Positions 9,978 to 19,902 of a DNA stretch of 64,000 nucleotides are shown one piece after another. This DNA is from Microstegium vimineum. Taxonomy: Eukaryota; Streptophyta; Magnoliopsida; Poales; Poaceae. Made by a program: the position numbers and the translations under genes. The stretch covers positions 5,802,527 to 5,866,526 of the forward strand of contig CM039130.1 of assembly GCA_022036555.1 (NCBI GenBank), read 5' to 3'. Under the pieces are notes generated by a model. That model made no database searches, was not told the origin of the DNA, and worked only from the letters and a program-made list of their open reading frames with translations. Positions within the stretch are counted from its first letter, which is position 1; every line of letters begins with the position of its first letter.

Positions 9978-12900
9978 CTACTCATCGCCTTCACTGTTCG
10001 ACAGGGGAAGCACCTCGACCTCGAACAGCTTCGCCAGCTCCCCTCCGGGCACCTCTGTGGCCTCGATCAGCTCGTGGCATCTCGCCACGTTCGCTTCATC
10101 CGATAGCCTCGGGTCGACGACGAAGCCGCTGGAGACGACGTCGAAATCGTAGATGTAACCCGAGCGGACGACCGCAAGTCCCGCTTCACACCTATGTGAA
10201 GGGCGGCCCGGACCTGCTCCGTTATTCCATTGGACGTGGCGAGGAGCCGGCGCAAGAGGGCGTCTCCGCGCACGTCCCCGGCAATCGGCAGCTCCGGCTC
10301 GACCCCCAGACCATCGCAGAAGGAGGAGATGGCGCCCCTGAGCCTCTCGTTCTGGCTAGTCTCCGCCCCGAGGAGGCTCTGAAGACTGGTCAAGTCCTCG
10401 TGAATTCGGGCCTTGTCCCCTTCGAGCTCTAGCAGAACACATAGAAGACTCCATCAAAACCAAAAAGCAGGGGAAGGAGCGAGACCGAGCGAGCTCAATA
10501 ACTCACCCTTGGCATATCCCTCCAGGACGACGTAGTCCTACTCAGCCCTCTGAAGTTGGTGGCAAACGTCAACGAGCTCTGCAGCTTGGTCGTCGTTTTT
10601 AGCCCGGAGGTCCTCGATGACCTTGCCAGTACCATCGAGGACCCTCTTCTGGTTGGCTGCGACCTCCCCCAGAGTGGCGACTTGGGCTCGAGCCTTCGCC
10701 TCCGCGACACCAAGCGCGTCGCGGTCGCGGGAGACGGTGTCAACGTCCGCATGAAGCTCCTGGACCCGCCCTCGAGGGAGGTGCGGTCGACAGCCACCTG
10801 CTTCAGGTCGGCCTCGAGCCGACGGACACGCTCCGCCGCTCGGGCCAGCTCCTCCCTCAGCAGGGTGGACTCCTCCTCCGCCTTGTGTCGGGCCTCCTGA
10901 GCAATATCCCGCTGCTTCCCGACCTCGACGACCTCCTTGAGGGCGGCCTCGGCCCTCGACTGCGCCCAGGAGGCCTCATCCTAGGCGGCCTTGGCCCCCT
11001 CCCGAGCGGTGGCCGCCTCGACCTTCGCCCGAGTTGCCTCGGCCTCCGCCTTCTCCAGTGAGGCGCGGAGGACGGGGAGCTGGCGCCACTGCTCCTGCGT
11101 CCGCAGGATGAACTGGGACTTTTGGCGCGACCTCGCCTGTAGTATCTACCGAAGATAAAAAGGAAGGTCGTCAGAAAACAACAAACAATAGTAAAATAAC
11201 CAAGGTAAGTCGAAAGCGAAAGGACGAAGCTTATGTTCATTCCCTTGCACAAGTCTTCGGACGCGACCCCCAAGGCCACGCGCGTCGCGTGGTCAAGCCA
11301 CGCCCGGAATTCCTCCATGTGCTCCCACTCCCCAAGCTCGGCTTGGTCGTCGAGCTTGAAGAGTTCGCCTCCCGAGTCTCTGGGGTCAGGCAGTTCGAGC
11401 ACCTCCTGCCCCCAGAGACCCCTGGAGCGGTCGACCCTCCTTTGCACCACATCCGTGATGCCCCGACCCATCTCCAGGGTACCCCCGTGGGACATCACCC
11501 GCTGGGATAACTTGGGGAAGTTGATTGCCCCCTCGAGCCGAGCGATCCTTTCCTCGAAATGGTCTTGGAGAGCCGCCATCGACGCCTCCGAGAATAGTCC
11601 TGCGTGGTGAAGAAAGTGCACGTCGGCACCAAAGGTTGCAGGCTCACCGCGGTCCCCTCCCTCCACGACGACTAAGCGAGAGGTTGGATCACCTCGAGAT
11701 GACGGCTGCCCAACGTCGACAATGGCCCCCTCCGATTCTGACCAAAGGGCCGTCGCCGCAGCCATCTCCCCCAGGACCACTAGTTCCGCCACCATCTCAG
11801 CCACCTCTTCAGCGGTGGGCTCCCCCGTCATCGCCGTCATCTCCACCACCAGTGCTGCCTCGAGCTCCTCGGCCCGTCCCCCTCCTCGGCAGGCTTGGGG
11901 AGCGGCACCGAGGCCTCCTCGACAAGGTCCACCACCGGCGCGGCAGCAGCCGCACCCTCGTGCTCGCGCCTCCCACGATGCGAGGTTCTCGAGCCACCAC
12001 CTCGGCGCCGGGCGAGCCGGCGTCTCTTCCTCGCTGGCGGAGGTCACGTCCACCACCTCCACCTCAGCGAAGTGCTGGGGCTCGACCACCGTCACCAAGG
12101 CCGCCTCCGGTGCCGGTCCCGCACCCGTCGAACCTGTCGGCTCGACCTCCTCCGCTGCGACCTCCGCTGGCGCCGGCTCCGTCCCCGCCAAGGTCCCAGA
12201 CGCGCCCCCCTCCTACGGGCAGGAGAGCACGGCCTCGGCCGCCACTCCTGCGGACCCCGCCGGTGCGACGGGTCGACCCGCCTCCTCCACCCGAGCTCGC
12301 TCCACAGCGGCCAGTGTCCGACCGCGCTCCATCGCCTCCCGCGCCTCGGCCACCCACGCCTTGACCGGGGCGGGGGTCGAGGGAGACGAGGTGGCGGAAC
12401 TGGCCACGACGGCCATCTTGACCGCGGCCTCTGCCCTTAGCCTCTTGGTCGGAGTGATGGTCGCGCCCTCCGCCAAGCGTTTCGTCCTAAAAAAGGAACC
12501 CATATGCGACGGTAAGCATAAAGTCATAATCGGTGGAAAATATTCGGACCGACAGGAAGCGACTCACCCTAGCGGAGTCGCGGGGGTCCGACCGGTGGAT
12601 CCCAAGCCGCTCGGGGGCTTCTACGGGGCGCGACGGGAGCCACTTCTCCCGCAAGCGCTAGCCACGGCAGGGGTCGAGGCCGCTCCCGCCGCCGTCTCCT
12701 GGGCAGGGGACGACGATGTCCCCGTCGCCCCCTCCTGACCTCCTCCTGCGTGGACGGGCCTGACACCCGTGCGCTCGACCGAGTAGGCACCGGGGGCATG
12801 CTCGACCGACCCCTCGACGGGGACCGGGACGAACGGCCGCGCGTCTGTCGCGGTACTTCACCTCGAGGAGTCATGGGGCGTTCGTCCCGCTGCTCAATCC

Positions 12901-14241
12901 CGCCAGTTGGGGCCGACCTCGACGTCGACCCTTCTCCACCTCCGGTACCGGCGCCCCCCCCCCTCGCCGCTCGGGCACCGCTCGTTCTTCCTCAAGCCCT
13001 CGATGCGGCTCGGCCTCCCCGTCGCTGCTCGACTCCTCCTCCTCATCCTCCTCCGAAGGCGACTCCTCTTCAGAAAGGTTGGCCCGCCTCTGCCGGGCCT
13101 GGCGTTGTTCGCGCTCCTGCTTCTCTCGGGCCCTTTTGCCCTTGTCCTTTTTGTCCTTGTCCTTATCCTTCTTGTCTTGCTCGGCCTGAAGGCGCCTCGT
13201 CTGGGAGTCGCTCTGCTCCTCCTTCACTGGTGGCAGCAACTTCCGAAAGACAACGTCCCCCTGAGGAACACAAGGCAGTTAGAACGAAGGCGAAAAAGGC
13301 AAACAAGGCAGACAAGAGAACACTAACAGAGAAAGGGAGTCATACCAGCTGGACGTGTCCCTGGTCCGGCATCATGGGGACGCTGGTGACACCCCCCCAC
13401 CTCGAACGCGCCGACGAAGGAGGCGCGTACCCGGCGGACCACTCTCTCAAGGGGTAGCTCGTCCCCCAGGAGGCGGCACCCCGTCAGATCCACCCCAGGC
13501 GCATCTCGTCGAGGCGTCGCGGGCGAGCCATCAGCGGCACGACCCGCCGCTGGTGGAAGGCCGACGCAACGATCGCCACCGTGAGTCCTGCCTCCTTCAG
13601 ACGGGTGATCGCGCCGAGCAGGTGACCGAGGCGCGACTGCTTCTTCTTCTCGACACCATACCTCCAGTGGTCGGGCCTCGAGTCGATCGTCCTCCCGGTG
13701 TAGGCGGGGAGCAGGCCATCGTCGTTCCTCAGGTAGAACCACCCGAAGTGGCTCGACATAAGCTTCGTTGGGATCCAGTTGTCCGCCCTGTTGAGGGCGA
13801 TGCTGCAGCACCCCGTCCTGACCACCCTGCGGCTGCCGCTCCCGGCCGAGGCATGGAACAGGCTCGCCTCGAACAGGTGGAGCCACAACTCCCAGTGCGG
13901 CTCCATCCCTAGGTATCCTTCGCACACGGCGGTGAAAACCACCGCATGACAGATACCGTTGGGGGAAGGTGCTGGAGCTCCACGCCGTAGTAGTGGAGGA
14001 TCCCGCGCAGGAGACGGTTGGGGGGAGCACCCAGTCCCGCCAGGTGGAAGGCTTCAAAGCTAACCACGTAACCCTCCGGCGGGTTGGGCTCGGCATCTTC
14101 CCTCGGCGGCACTACCCACTTCGGACGGTCGATGGAGGTGATGGGTCGGAGAAGACCGCTCTCCACCAGATCTCCCAGGCGCGCCACGGTCGCCGACGAC
14201 GGTAGCCAGGCATCAGGGCCGTGTAGGATGTAGCTGGCCAT
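9978..14241 (-). pseudogene. Antisense additional gene of the Tat element (Transposase_28/PF04195-like), intron-containing, decayed
   Basis: Exons on - are about 14241-13346, 13260-12568, 12486-11235, 11145-10507 and 10428-9978. Introns 13261-13345, 12487-12567 and 10429-10506 have GT donors and AG acceptors. The intron at 11146-11234 has AT in place of the donor GT. The start is taken as ATG 14239-14241 (MASYILHGPDAWLP), because an upstream ATG at 14382 would fall only a few bases behind the TATA box. The N-terminal domain (GYVVSFEAFHLAG, GMEPHWELWLHLFEA, GWFYLRNDDGLLP) resembles the plant 'putative gypsy type transposon' family. A Lys/Asp/Glu-rich region (13240-12870), an Ala/Pro/Glu-rich linker and a coiled coil (11140-10510) follow. 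A frameshift near 13930, a stop at about 12213 and a TAG near 10983 break it. The function of the family is unknown. Confidence 0.75.
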
Positions 14242-14387
14242 GAGTGCAGCGAGACTGGTGCGCTCGGATGTGGGGGTGGAAGGTATGTTCCCAATCTCTC
14301 CTCTCCTTACTCTCGCGCGCGCAAAGGTTCGGCTCGAAGGGTGACTAAGGCAATGGTGAGAAGGAGGCAGCCGACTCCCCACCTTCA

Positions 14388-14399
14388 GTATTTATAACC
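14388..14399 (-). promoter_or_regulatory. TATA box of the antisense gene
   Basis: On the - strand this reads GGTTATAAATAC. It lies about 150 bp upstream of ATG 14241, leaving room for a leader of roughly 120 nt. Its placement supports an independent promoter for the antisense gene rather than read-through from an LTR. Confidence 0.55.
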
Positions 14400-14618
14400 G
14401 GGAGCTCAACCGGCAGATCCGACTAAAAGGCAGGTAAGTCTCCGCATTTAATGCGCCCACCTACTGCCTCCTCGTATTCCTCCAGGATAAGGCCCTACTC
14501 CTGCTGCGGTTATAGTTGAACGGACACCTCCTAAAAAGGCGTGCCTACGACGGACAGCGCGCAACAGTGGGCATTATCTTCGGAGGTAAGCAACCGACGT
14601 TGACCCGTCCGTCAAAAT

Positions 14619-15190
14619 CTCGAGGGGACGAAGGCTGGCCCTCGAACGGGGTTCGACAGCCACCCTCGAGTACCTGAGGTCTGAGGGGACCTCGGGTTAT
14701 GGACTCCGGTCCACCCCCAAATCTCGAGGGGACGAAGGCTGGCCCTCGAGCAGGGTTCGACAGCCACCCTCGAGTACCTAAGGTCAGAAATGACCCAGGG
14801 TTACGGACTCCGGTCCACCCCCAAATCTCGAGGGGGCAAAGGCTGGCCCCACGGACAGGGTTCGACAGCCGCCCTCGAGTACTCGAGCCCAACGGGCGGA
14901 TCCAACAAAAACACAGGTATGTCCCCGCATTTAATATACCTACCTACCTACCCCCTTTGTATTCCACAGGATAGGACGTCACCTTCGGAGGCGAGCGGCG
15001 GACGTCGACCCGTCTGTCAAAACCTCGAGGGAGCGAAGGCTGGCCCTTGCATAGGGTTCGACAGCCGCCCTCGAGTACCTGAGGTCAGGAAGGACCCAGG
15101 ATTACAGACTCCGGTCCACCCCCAAATCTCAAGGGGCGAAGGCTGGCCCTACGAACAGGGTTCACAGCCGCCCTCGAGTACTAGAGTCAG
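14619..15190. repeat. Tandem array of ~100 bp units inside the retrotransposon
   Basis: Five units share the core CGAAGGCTGGCCCT, then GGGTTCGACAGCC and CCCTCGAGTAC. They begin near 14619, 14721, 14823, 15021 and 15121. A sixth, isolated copy lies at 15703-15765. Between cores the phrase GACTCCGGTCCACCCCCAAA recurs. The array lies upstream of the antisense promoter and before the 3' LTR. Confidence 0.85.
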
Positions 15191-16026
15191 GGATGACCCT
15201 GGGGGGGCCGGCGCGAGCCCCTAGCTCGAGAACGAACTCTCGAGGCCCCCCGGGACATATTCGAGGCATAACCACGGAATACCCAAGGATCCCTACGTCG
15301 GGAGGCATCGAGCCACCAACTCCCATCGAACGGAGTTGGCACCTAGGTAAGCCACACGGTCTTGCTAAATGAGAACACCTCAGGGCTTCTATCGACCCCT
15401 ATCGAATGGGGCACTAGTTCTCACTTGGATTTTTACCCGTACCGGGCACGATTTCTACGGATTTCTTCCCAACACCAGCTCACAGAGGACTTCGAGGCTC
15501 GTCCTAACGAGGATAGCACGATGCTCTTCGCCCCACAACCCGAACACAAGGATTCATGGGAAGGACGCTAGGAGGTAGTGAAAGCCTAGCCACGCGGGGC
15601 TCGAGGGCCAGATTACGCACGACACCCCTCGACGAAAGAGGGTCGAAAACACTCATAACCTGGTAGATAGAGTTGACCCCTCGGTAGGGGCACTGTGACT
15701 CCAGTGTAACGTTCGAGGGAGCGAAGGCTGGCCCTCAGAAGGGTTCGACAGCCGCCCTCAAGCACCCCCTTTTTTCAGGAAGTGGAACGCTCATAACCTG
15801 GTGAACGGAATCGATCGTTCGGTAGGGCGCCGCGACTCCAGGTGATCCTGACTCCCCTCAATAAAACACACCTCAAAGCCCCCAGAGGAGTTCTTAATCA
15901 CTCCTCTGAGGCCTCGGGGGCTACCCCCGCAGGGTGCGCTCGCGCGCACCCCGCGGAGAATCGAACCTCTTACTAACTCCGCAGGTCAACGACAAAAGCC
16001 CCTATGCGGATGTTTCTTATCCGCAC
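15191..16026. other. Retrotransposon non-coding region before the 3' LTR
   Basis: Apart from the isolated repeat unit at 15703-15765, this has two diverged copies of a CTCATAACCTGGT block (15650-15700 and 15790-15840). No coding potential is evident. Confidence 0.5.
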
Positions 16027-16043
16027 AGAGGCTCGGGGGCTAC
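16027..16043 (+). other. Purine-rich tract before the 3' LTR
   Basis: The sequence agaggctcgggggctac directly precedes the LTR start TGTCGG at 16044. It is an interrupted polypurine tract, the expected primer for plus-strand synthesis. Confidence 0.55.
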
Positions 16044-17282
16044 TGTCGGGTACAAAGGTAAGGGGTACCCTAAACCCTTCGATAAACTAACGCTCAACAT
16101 AGCAACCATTTTTAAGACAGGATCCGATCAGCCGCTCGGGTCCATGAAGAAAGGCCCAACGCACGAAGGCCCCCGCACCGGCAACAGCAACCAGTCGTGG
16201 GGCGGCCCATTTCTGGAAAAATAGACGAACAGGGGTCGAACGAACGACCCCTCCGCCTCCGCCTCGACCCCGACTGACGGACAGGGGTCGAACGAACGAC
16301 CCCTCCGCTTCAACCCCCGGAATGACGGACAGGGGGTCGAACGAACGACCCCCGGGCGGGAAGCTCGATCAGCTCACCTGCTCCTGGTACGGGGTAAAGG
16401 GGATCCGATGCGCTTACCTGCCCCCACCTAACGCCATGGGCGCCCACAACCGCAGTCAAATCCATCAACTCACCGCCCATGCCCTGGACCTCCGTCAACT
16501 GTGCTGCCGCTGTAGCCACGTCGCAAGTACGGACTCCAGAGGCACCTCCTCGAGCCATGAACAGGACAACCCTCGACTGTGTCTTCAGGGATACGACAGG
16601 GTCACGCCGGCCTCGACCCCCCCCCCTCGACCGGGGGGCTCGACCACCGTCCTCAACCACTCCGGCATGGCTCCCGTTCAATCCGTCCCGCATCAACTGT
16701 GGGACTCGTACCCGTCTACAGAAGGGCGACCGCGCTGCGCCATGACGTGCCGACACGTCCACTCCGCCATCACCATGCCCTGGAGCACCAGAAGGACGGG
16801 AAGGCCACGCCGCTACAGCGATCGACGTCCCTTCGCCAGCATGGTGCCACAGACACGCCTCCCATACTGCTACAGTTTAGGACTCTGTACTCTCAGGCCT
16901 CCCCTTGGTCTATAAAAGTGGACGCCGGGATAGAAGAAGGGGGCATGGGTATTCGCATTCGGACGTGAGCTCTGACCCTCATACACCACTCACCCGATTG
17001 CTTGATCGACCTCTCAAGCAACCAACCGACCGTCTAGGATAGCCCCGCTAGCCCTAGGCCTTAGCTCATCCTGAGCACCCCCGTGTAAACTTGCTTGTAC
17101 CCCCCCTGTACGAGCACTTCGGTGCAAGATAATACAATCCATCCTCCCCCGCTGGACGTAGGACCTTCTGTGCCCAAACCAGGATAAATCTTGTGTTCTT
17201 CTTGCATCACTTCTGGGAGAGGGAGCACGCAATACACAAATTCACTAATTGGTGATTGACCCCCTGGGTCAAAGCACCGACA
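16044..17282 (+). repeat. 3' LTR (complete, 1239 bp)
   Basis: It begins TGTCGGGTACAAAGG and ends CACCGACA, an inverted TGTCGG/CCGACA terminus. TATAAAAG is at 16911-16918. The part from 16715 on matches the truncated 5' LTR. The left part contains three tandem hairpin-forming units (16232-16353). A related solo LTR lies on - at 44674-45557. Confidence 0.93.
16232..16353. repeat. Three tandem hairpin units in LTR U3
   Basis: Copies at 16232-16251, 16284-16303 and 16332-16353 each contain GGGTCGAACGAACGACCC, a GGGTCG/CGACCC stem with an AACGAA loop. The related solo LTR has one copy (45349-45368). Confidence 0.85.
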
Positions 17283-18653
17283 CTATGATTTTATCCCACC
17301 ACTCAAAATTCGTTGTCTCTTGTTGTGCTGGACAATGTGGAAAATGAACTTAGTTGACTCAAACCTGATTTCCTTGCACACATATGTGATGAAGAGAAAT
17401 TTGTCTAAGTTAGCATCTCTTGGCCAAGCAACAGAAATACGCAAACTCAGCCTCTACATGATATGGTTTTGCCCATAATAATCTTATTTATTACCAGTTA
17501 GATAAAATCTTTGATTTTTTTATGGACATGACACTTTTTTATTTATTATTAAAGGAATAGGATAACAGAATACAACACTATACTCATTTGGGTTGTTGCT
17601 TTTCCTATACTAATTAGTTTGTCTATGTATTGTGGGAGAAAGCTTAGCGGTTCATCAAGTTTCCAATAAACTGGTAACTCCGGAGGATGAAGGTTAGGTG
17701 GGATCTCTCCAGCAGTCTTATCTTCTACTACTGTGCCATGGTGTATGTCTGCATGCTTTTAAAAATTAGATTTGACCATGGATTAGTATCACGGTTGTGG
17801 AACTAATAATACAATTAAGATCATTTATTTCTTTTTAAATTCCAATGGCCCCATGTGGTCTATATTGGGAATATCAGTGTTCCAACCATCCGTGAGTACA
17901 ACTCCTACTTACAAGACGGGTTAGCTTAAAATGCTATTCAGTTATTACTAACATCACACCTGAAAAGAAATTGAACTTTAATTTTTGTTGGATTACTTCG
18001 ACCAAGTCTGGATTTTGATCATCGCAGCAAAACCAGTCAAGAAGTTTGGAGCCTTTTGTTGGCTGTCCGTGGCTACGCGATCTTCTTATCTCATCATCTA
18101 CATGAAGCTCGGGCATGGTGAGCATTCTCTTTTCACCTTTCTTGTCAGGTAGTATAGCACCGTCGGTAGTATGCAATATGATGTATGTTTGAGAGGGAAA
18201 AATATTTGCAAATTGTTTGCCTAAAATTCAAGTATTCAACATTCTGATCAGGTTTTTTCTTGAGCCCAAGCATACCTGGCAGATCATCTTTTGTAGAAAG
18301 CTTGGGATTGCACTTGTGATTTGTTGATTTCATGGTCATGGAGGCTACAAAAGATTCAGGACAAAATGACATACATAAACCTCGGGCCATCTTTCTCTCT
18401 TTTTTTCATGAAGCAAGTTTATTTAGTGGAGGATCATGTCTTCCAGGCTCAAATTACTCATATGTGTCTTAGAAAAGCTTCCTAGCTACTTAATTGAGAC
18501 ATATATATGTCATATGGATTTTATTTATTCCTTATCTATAAGTACTTCGCCAATTTGGCTCTTCTATTATACGTACATTGACTTACTACATATATATGTT
18601 GTGCCAGCTGATACTTGTTAGAATTTGACATTTGTAACTTTTTTTCTTTTAAT
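17283..18653. other. Right arm of putative Helitron 1, no clear gene
   Basis: AT-rich sequence behind the 3' LTR. On - two short frames, 18390-18145 (81 codons) and 18176-17934 (80 codons), have a normal protein-like composition (for example SKLLDWFCCDDQNPDLVEV). They may be remnants of a captured gene, but I do not recognise a family and see no convincing splice pair between them. Confidence 0.35.
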
Positions 18654-18684
18654 CCCGTTGCAACGTACGGGCATATTTGCTAGT
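18654..18684 (+). mobile_element. Helitron 1 3' terminus
   Basis: The CCCGT/ACGGG stem with loop TGCAACGT (18654-18671) is followed by CATATTTG and CTAGT at 18680-18684. This is the canonical grass Helitron end (hairpin, short spacer, CTRRT). Confidence 0.8.
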
Positions 18685-19360
18685 TCTATAATAAAGAGGC
18701 AAAATTTCAGCCAAATTTTTGGTCTAGAATTTTTTTTCGTCTGTTGGGCCTAATTTATTTGACACTTACGGCCCAGTTCAGTTAAGAATTCATTGCACTG
18801 ACAGCCCACTCAGCTAGGTACAACCGAACGTGGCGGCCCAATCCACTAGCCGGACTAGAAGTCCACTCAGTCGGCCACAACTGAGTCAGGCGGCCCAACT
18901 AGCAGTCGTCCAACTGCAGCCCAGCAGAAAAAAATCAAAGAAAATTTCCCACGTACAGGATTTGAACCATGGACTCGTAAACAACAACACCAAGGCTTAC
19001 CACCACACCACAACACCAAGGCTTACCACCACACCACAGTAGCATATATGACAATTAGTGAACTTTTCTTTATTTATCGTTGCAATACTTTCAAACTTTT
19101 TAAATGGACAATGTCTTTTCAAAGGTTGATAAGACAAATAAATAATTAAATTGTCTTCCTTTACATTTGTCTAACTTGATATTGGACTCAAAACATAAAA
19201 GTTTAAATAACTCTTGTCTAGCATGATACAAAATTTATTTCCAAAACCTATTAGGTCTTCTATATTTTTCATGATTGATTTCACTAATGTTCGCATATTT
19301 TCATTTTTATTAACGTTCGATTTTTTTCTCTTGTTGCAACGCACGGACACATTTGCTAGT
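18685..19360 (+). mobile_element. Helitron 2, short non-autonomous
   Basis: It starts TCTATAATAAAGAGGC directly after the CTAGT of Helitron 1 and ends with a weakened GTTGCAACGCACGG hairpin region and CTAGT at 19356-19360, followed by T as expected. Inside, CAGGATTTGAACCATGGACTC (about 18957-18977) is a tRNA-like string often seen in such elements, and acaccaaggcttaccaccac is directly repeated (18984-19037). It encodes no protein. Confidence 0.7.
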
Positions 19361-19399
19361 TTTCCTAAAAAGTAAAAACCAAGTTATAGGAAGACAAAT

Positions 19400-19631
19400 A
19401 GGAAACTTTTGGATCGCACGCTCGTACTCTCCCTCCCCGAGCGCCGACTCGCAGCCGCCTCCGCCTCCGCCTCCACACCGTAACCGAAGTCCCAGGCCTA
19501 CACGTCGCCCCTCGCCCCTCACCCCTCACCCACGCCGCTGCAGATCGCCGGCCACCTGCGAAACTGACATAACTGGACCGAGGAGATTAGGAAGGGGAGC
19601 AGGCAACCAGAAACTGCTTCAACCGAGCTGT
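19400..19631 (+). other. PDCD2: Putative 5' UTR exon of the PDCD2-like gene
   Basis: A GC-rich block (19417-19560, CCTCCGCCTCCGCC run) is typical of a grass gene leader. It ends at a strong donor, GT|GTAAGTTG, with GTAAGT at 19632-19637. An identical donor lies 49 bp downstream at 19681-19686. There is no in-frame start to the coding exons, so this exon is read as non-coding. The start at 19400 is approximate. The intron would run to AG 26275-26276, 61 nt ahead of the start codon. The block begins only about 60 bp after the 3' end of Helitron 2. Confidence 0.5.
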
Positions 19632-19902
19632 GTAAGTTGTTTAACTTGAATCTTTCTAATCGAGTAGATGTGGAGACCGTGTAAGTTGTTTAAGTCATTT
19701 AACTTCAATCTTTAAGAGATGTGTTGTAGTTTCTAGTGTCATCAGTTTTTTCTTGTACTTTTTATTTATCGAACACGCAAGAGAGCTGCGTATCTTTATA
19801 TTAAGAAGAGAAAAGGGGCAAGAGCCCTTACAGAAAACACCCACACTTAACACACGCACCACTTTCTAAGTAACAGACCAAATACACCTCCACACAATGG
19901 TC

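Larger units (their letters stand above)
2406..17282 (+). mobile_element. Ty3/gypsy Tat-lineage LTR retrotransposon with antisense gene, degenerate
   Basis: Order on + is partial 5' LTR (2406-2969), primer-binding site, gag, protease, reverse transcriptase/RNase H, integrase, then a long region with an antisense gene (9978-14241), a tandem repeat block, a purine-rich tract and a complete 3' LTR (16044-17282). The PR-RT-RH-INT order makes it Ty3/gypsy. An additional antisense gene between integrase and the 3' LTR is a known trait of some Tat-lineage elements such as maize Grande. The first ~670 bp of the 5' LTR are missing, so no target-site duplication can be tested. By eye the two LTRs differ at about 20 sites over the shared ~565 bp, so the insertion is not very recent. 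Coding regions carry many stops and frameshifts, so it cannot move on its own. Confidence 0.9.
1654..18684 (+). mobile_element. Putative Helitron 1, split by a nested LTR retrotransposon
   Basis: The left end is inferred at 1654, TCTATAATAATAATAAT after an A, which resembles the start of Helitron 2 at 18685 (TCTATAATAAAGAGGC); both go on to an AAAATTTC then TTTTTTCGTC motif. The right end is clear: a CCCGT...ACGGG stem-loop (18654-18671), an 8-nt spacer and CTAGT at 18680-18684. If the ends belong together, the unit is about 2.2 kb once the 2406-17282 retrotransposon is removed. The left arm (about 1790-2100) has a GC-rich exon-like block with a short frame starting at 1921, perhaps a captured gene fragment. 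The right arm contains no clear protein. Pairing of the ends is inference. Confidence 0.42.

Noticed and set aside
11525..12738. Two long + strand frames (279 and 338 codons)
   Set aside because: They are shadows of the antisense gene of the retrotransposon, rich in Pro/Ser/Arg, with no domain.
14619..15190. CRISPR-like array
   Set aside because: Units are ~100 bp, diverged and without unique equal-length spacers, and the locus is a plant retrotransposon.
18955..18985. tRNA gene
   Set aside because: Only a T-arm-like string inside a Helitron; no cloverleaf can be formed.
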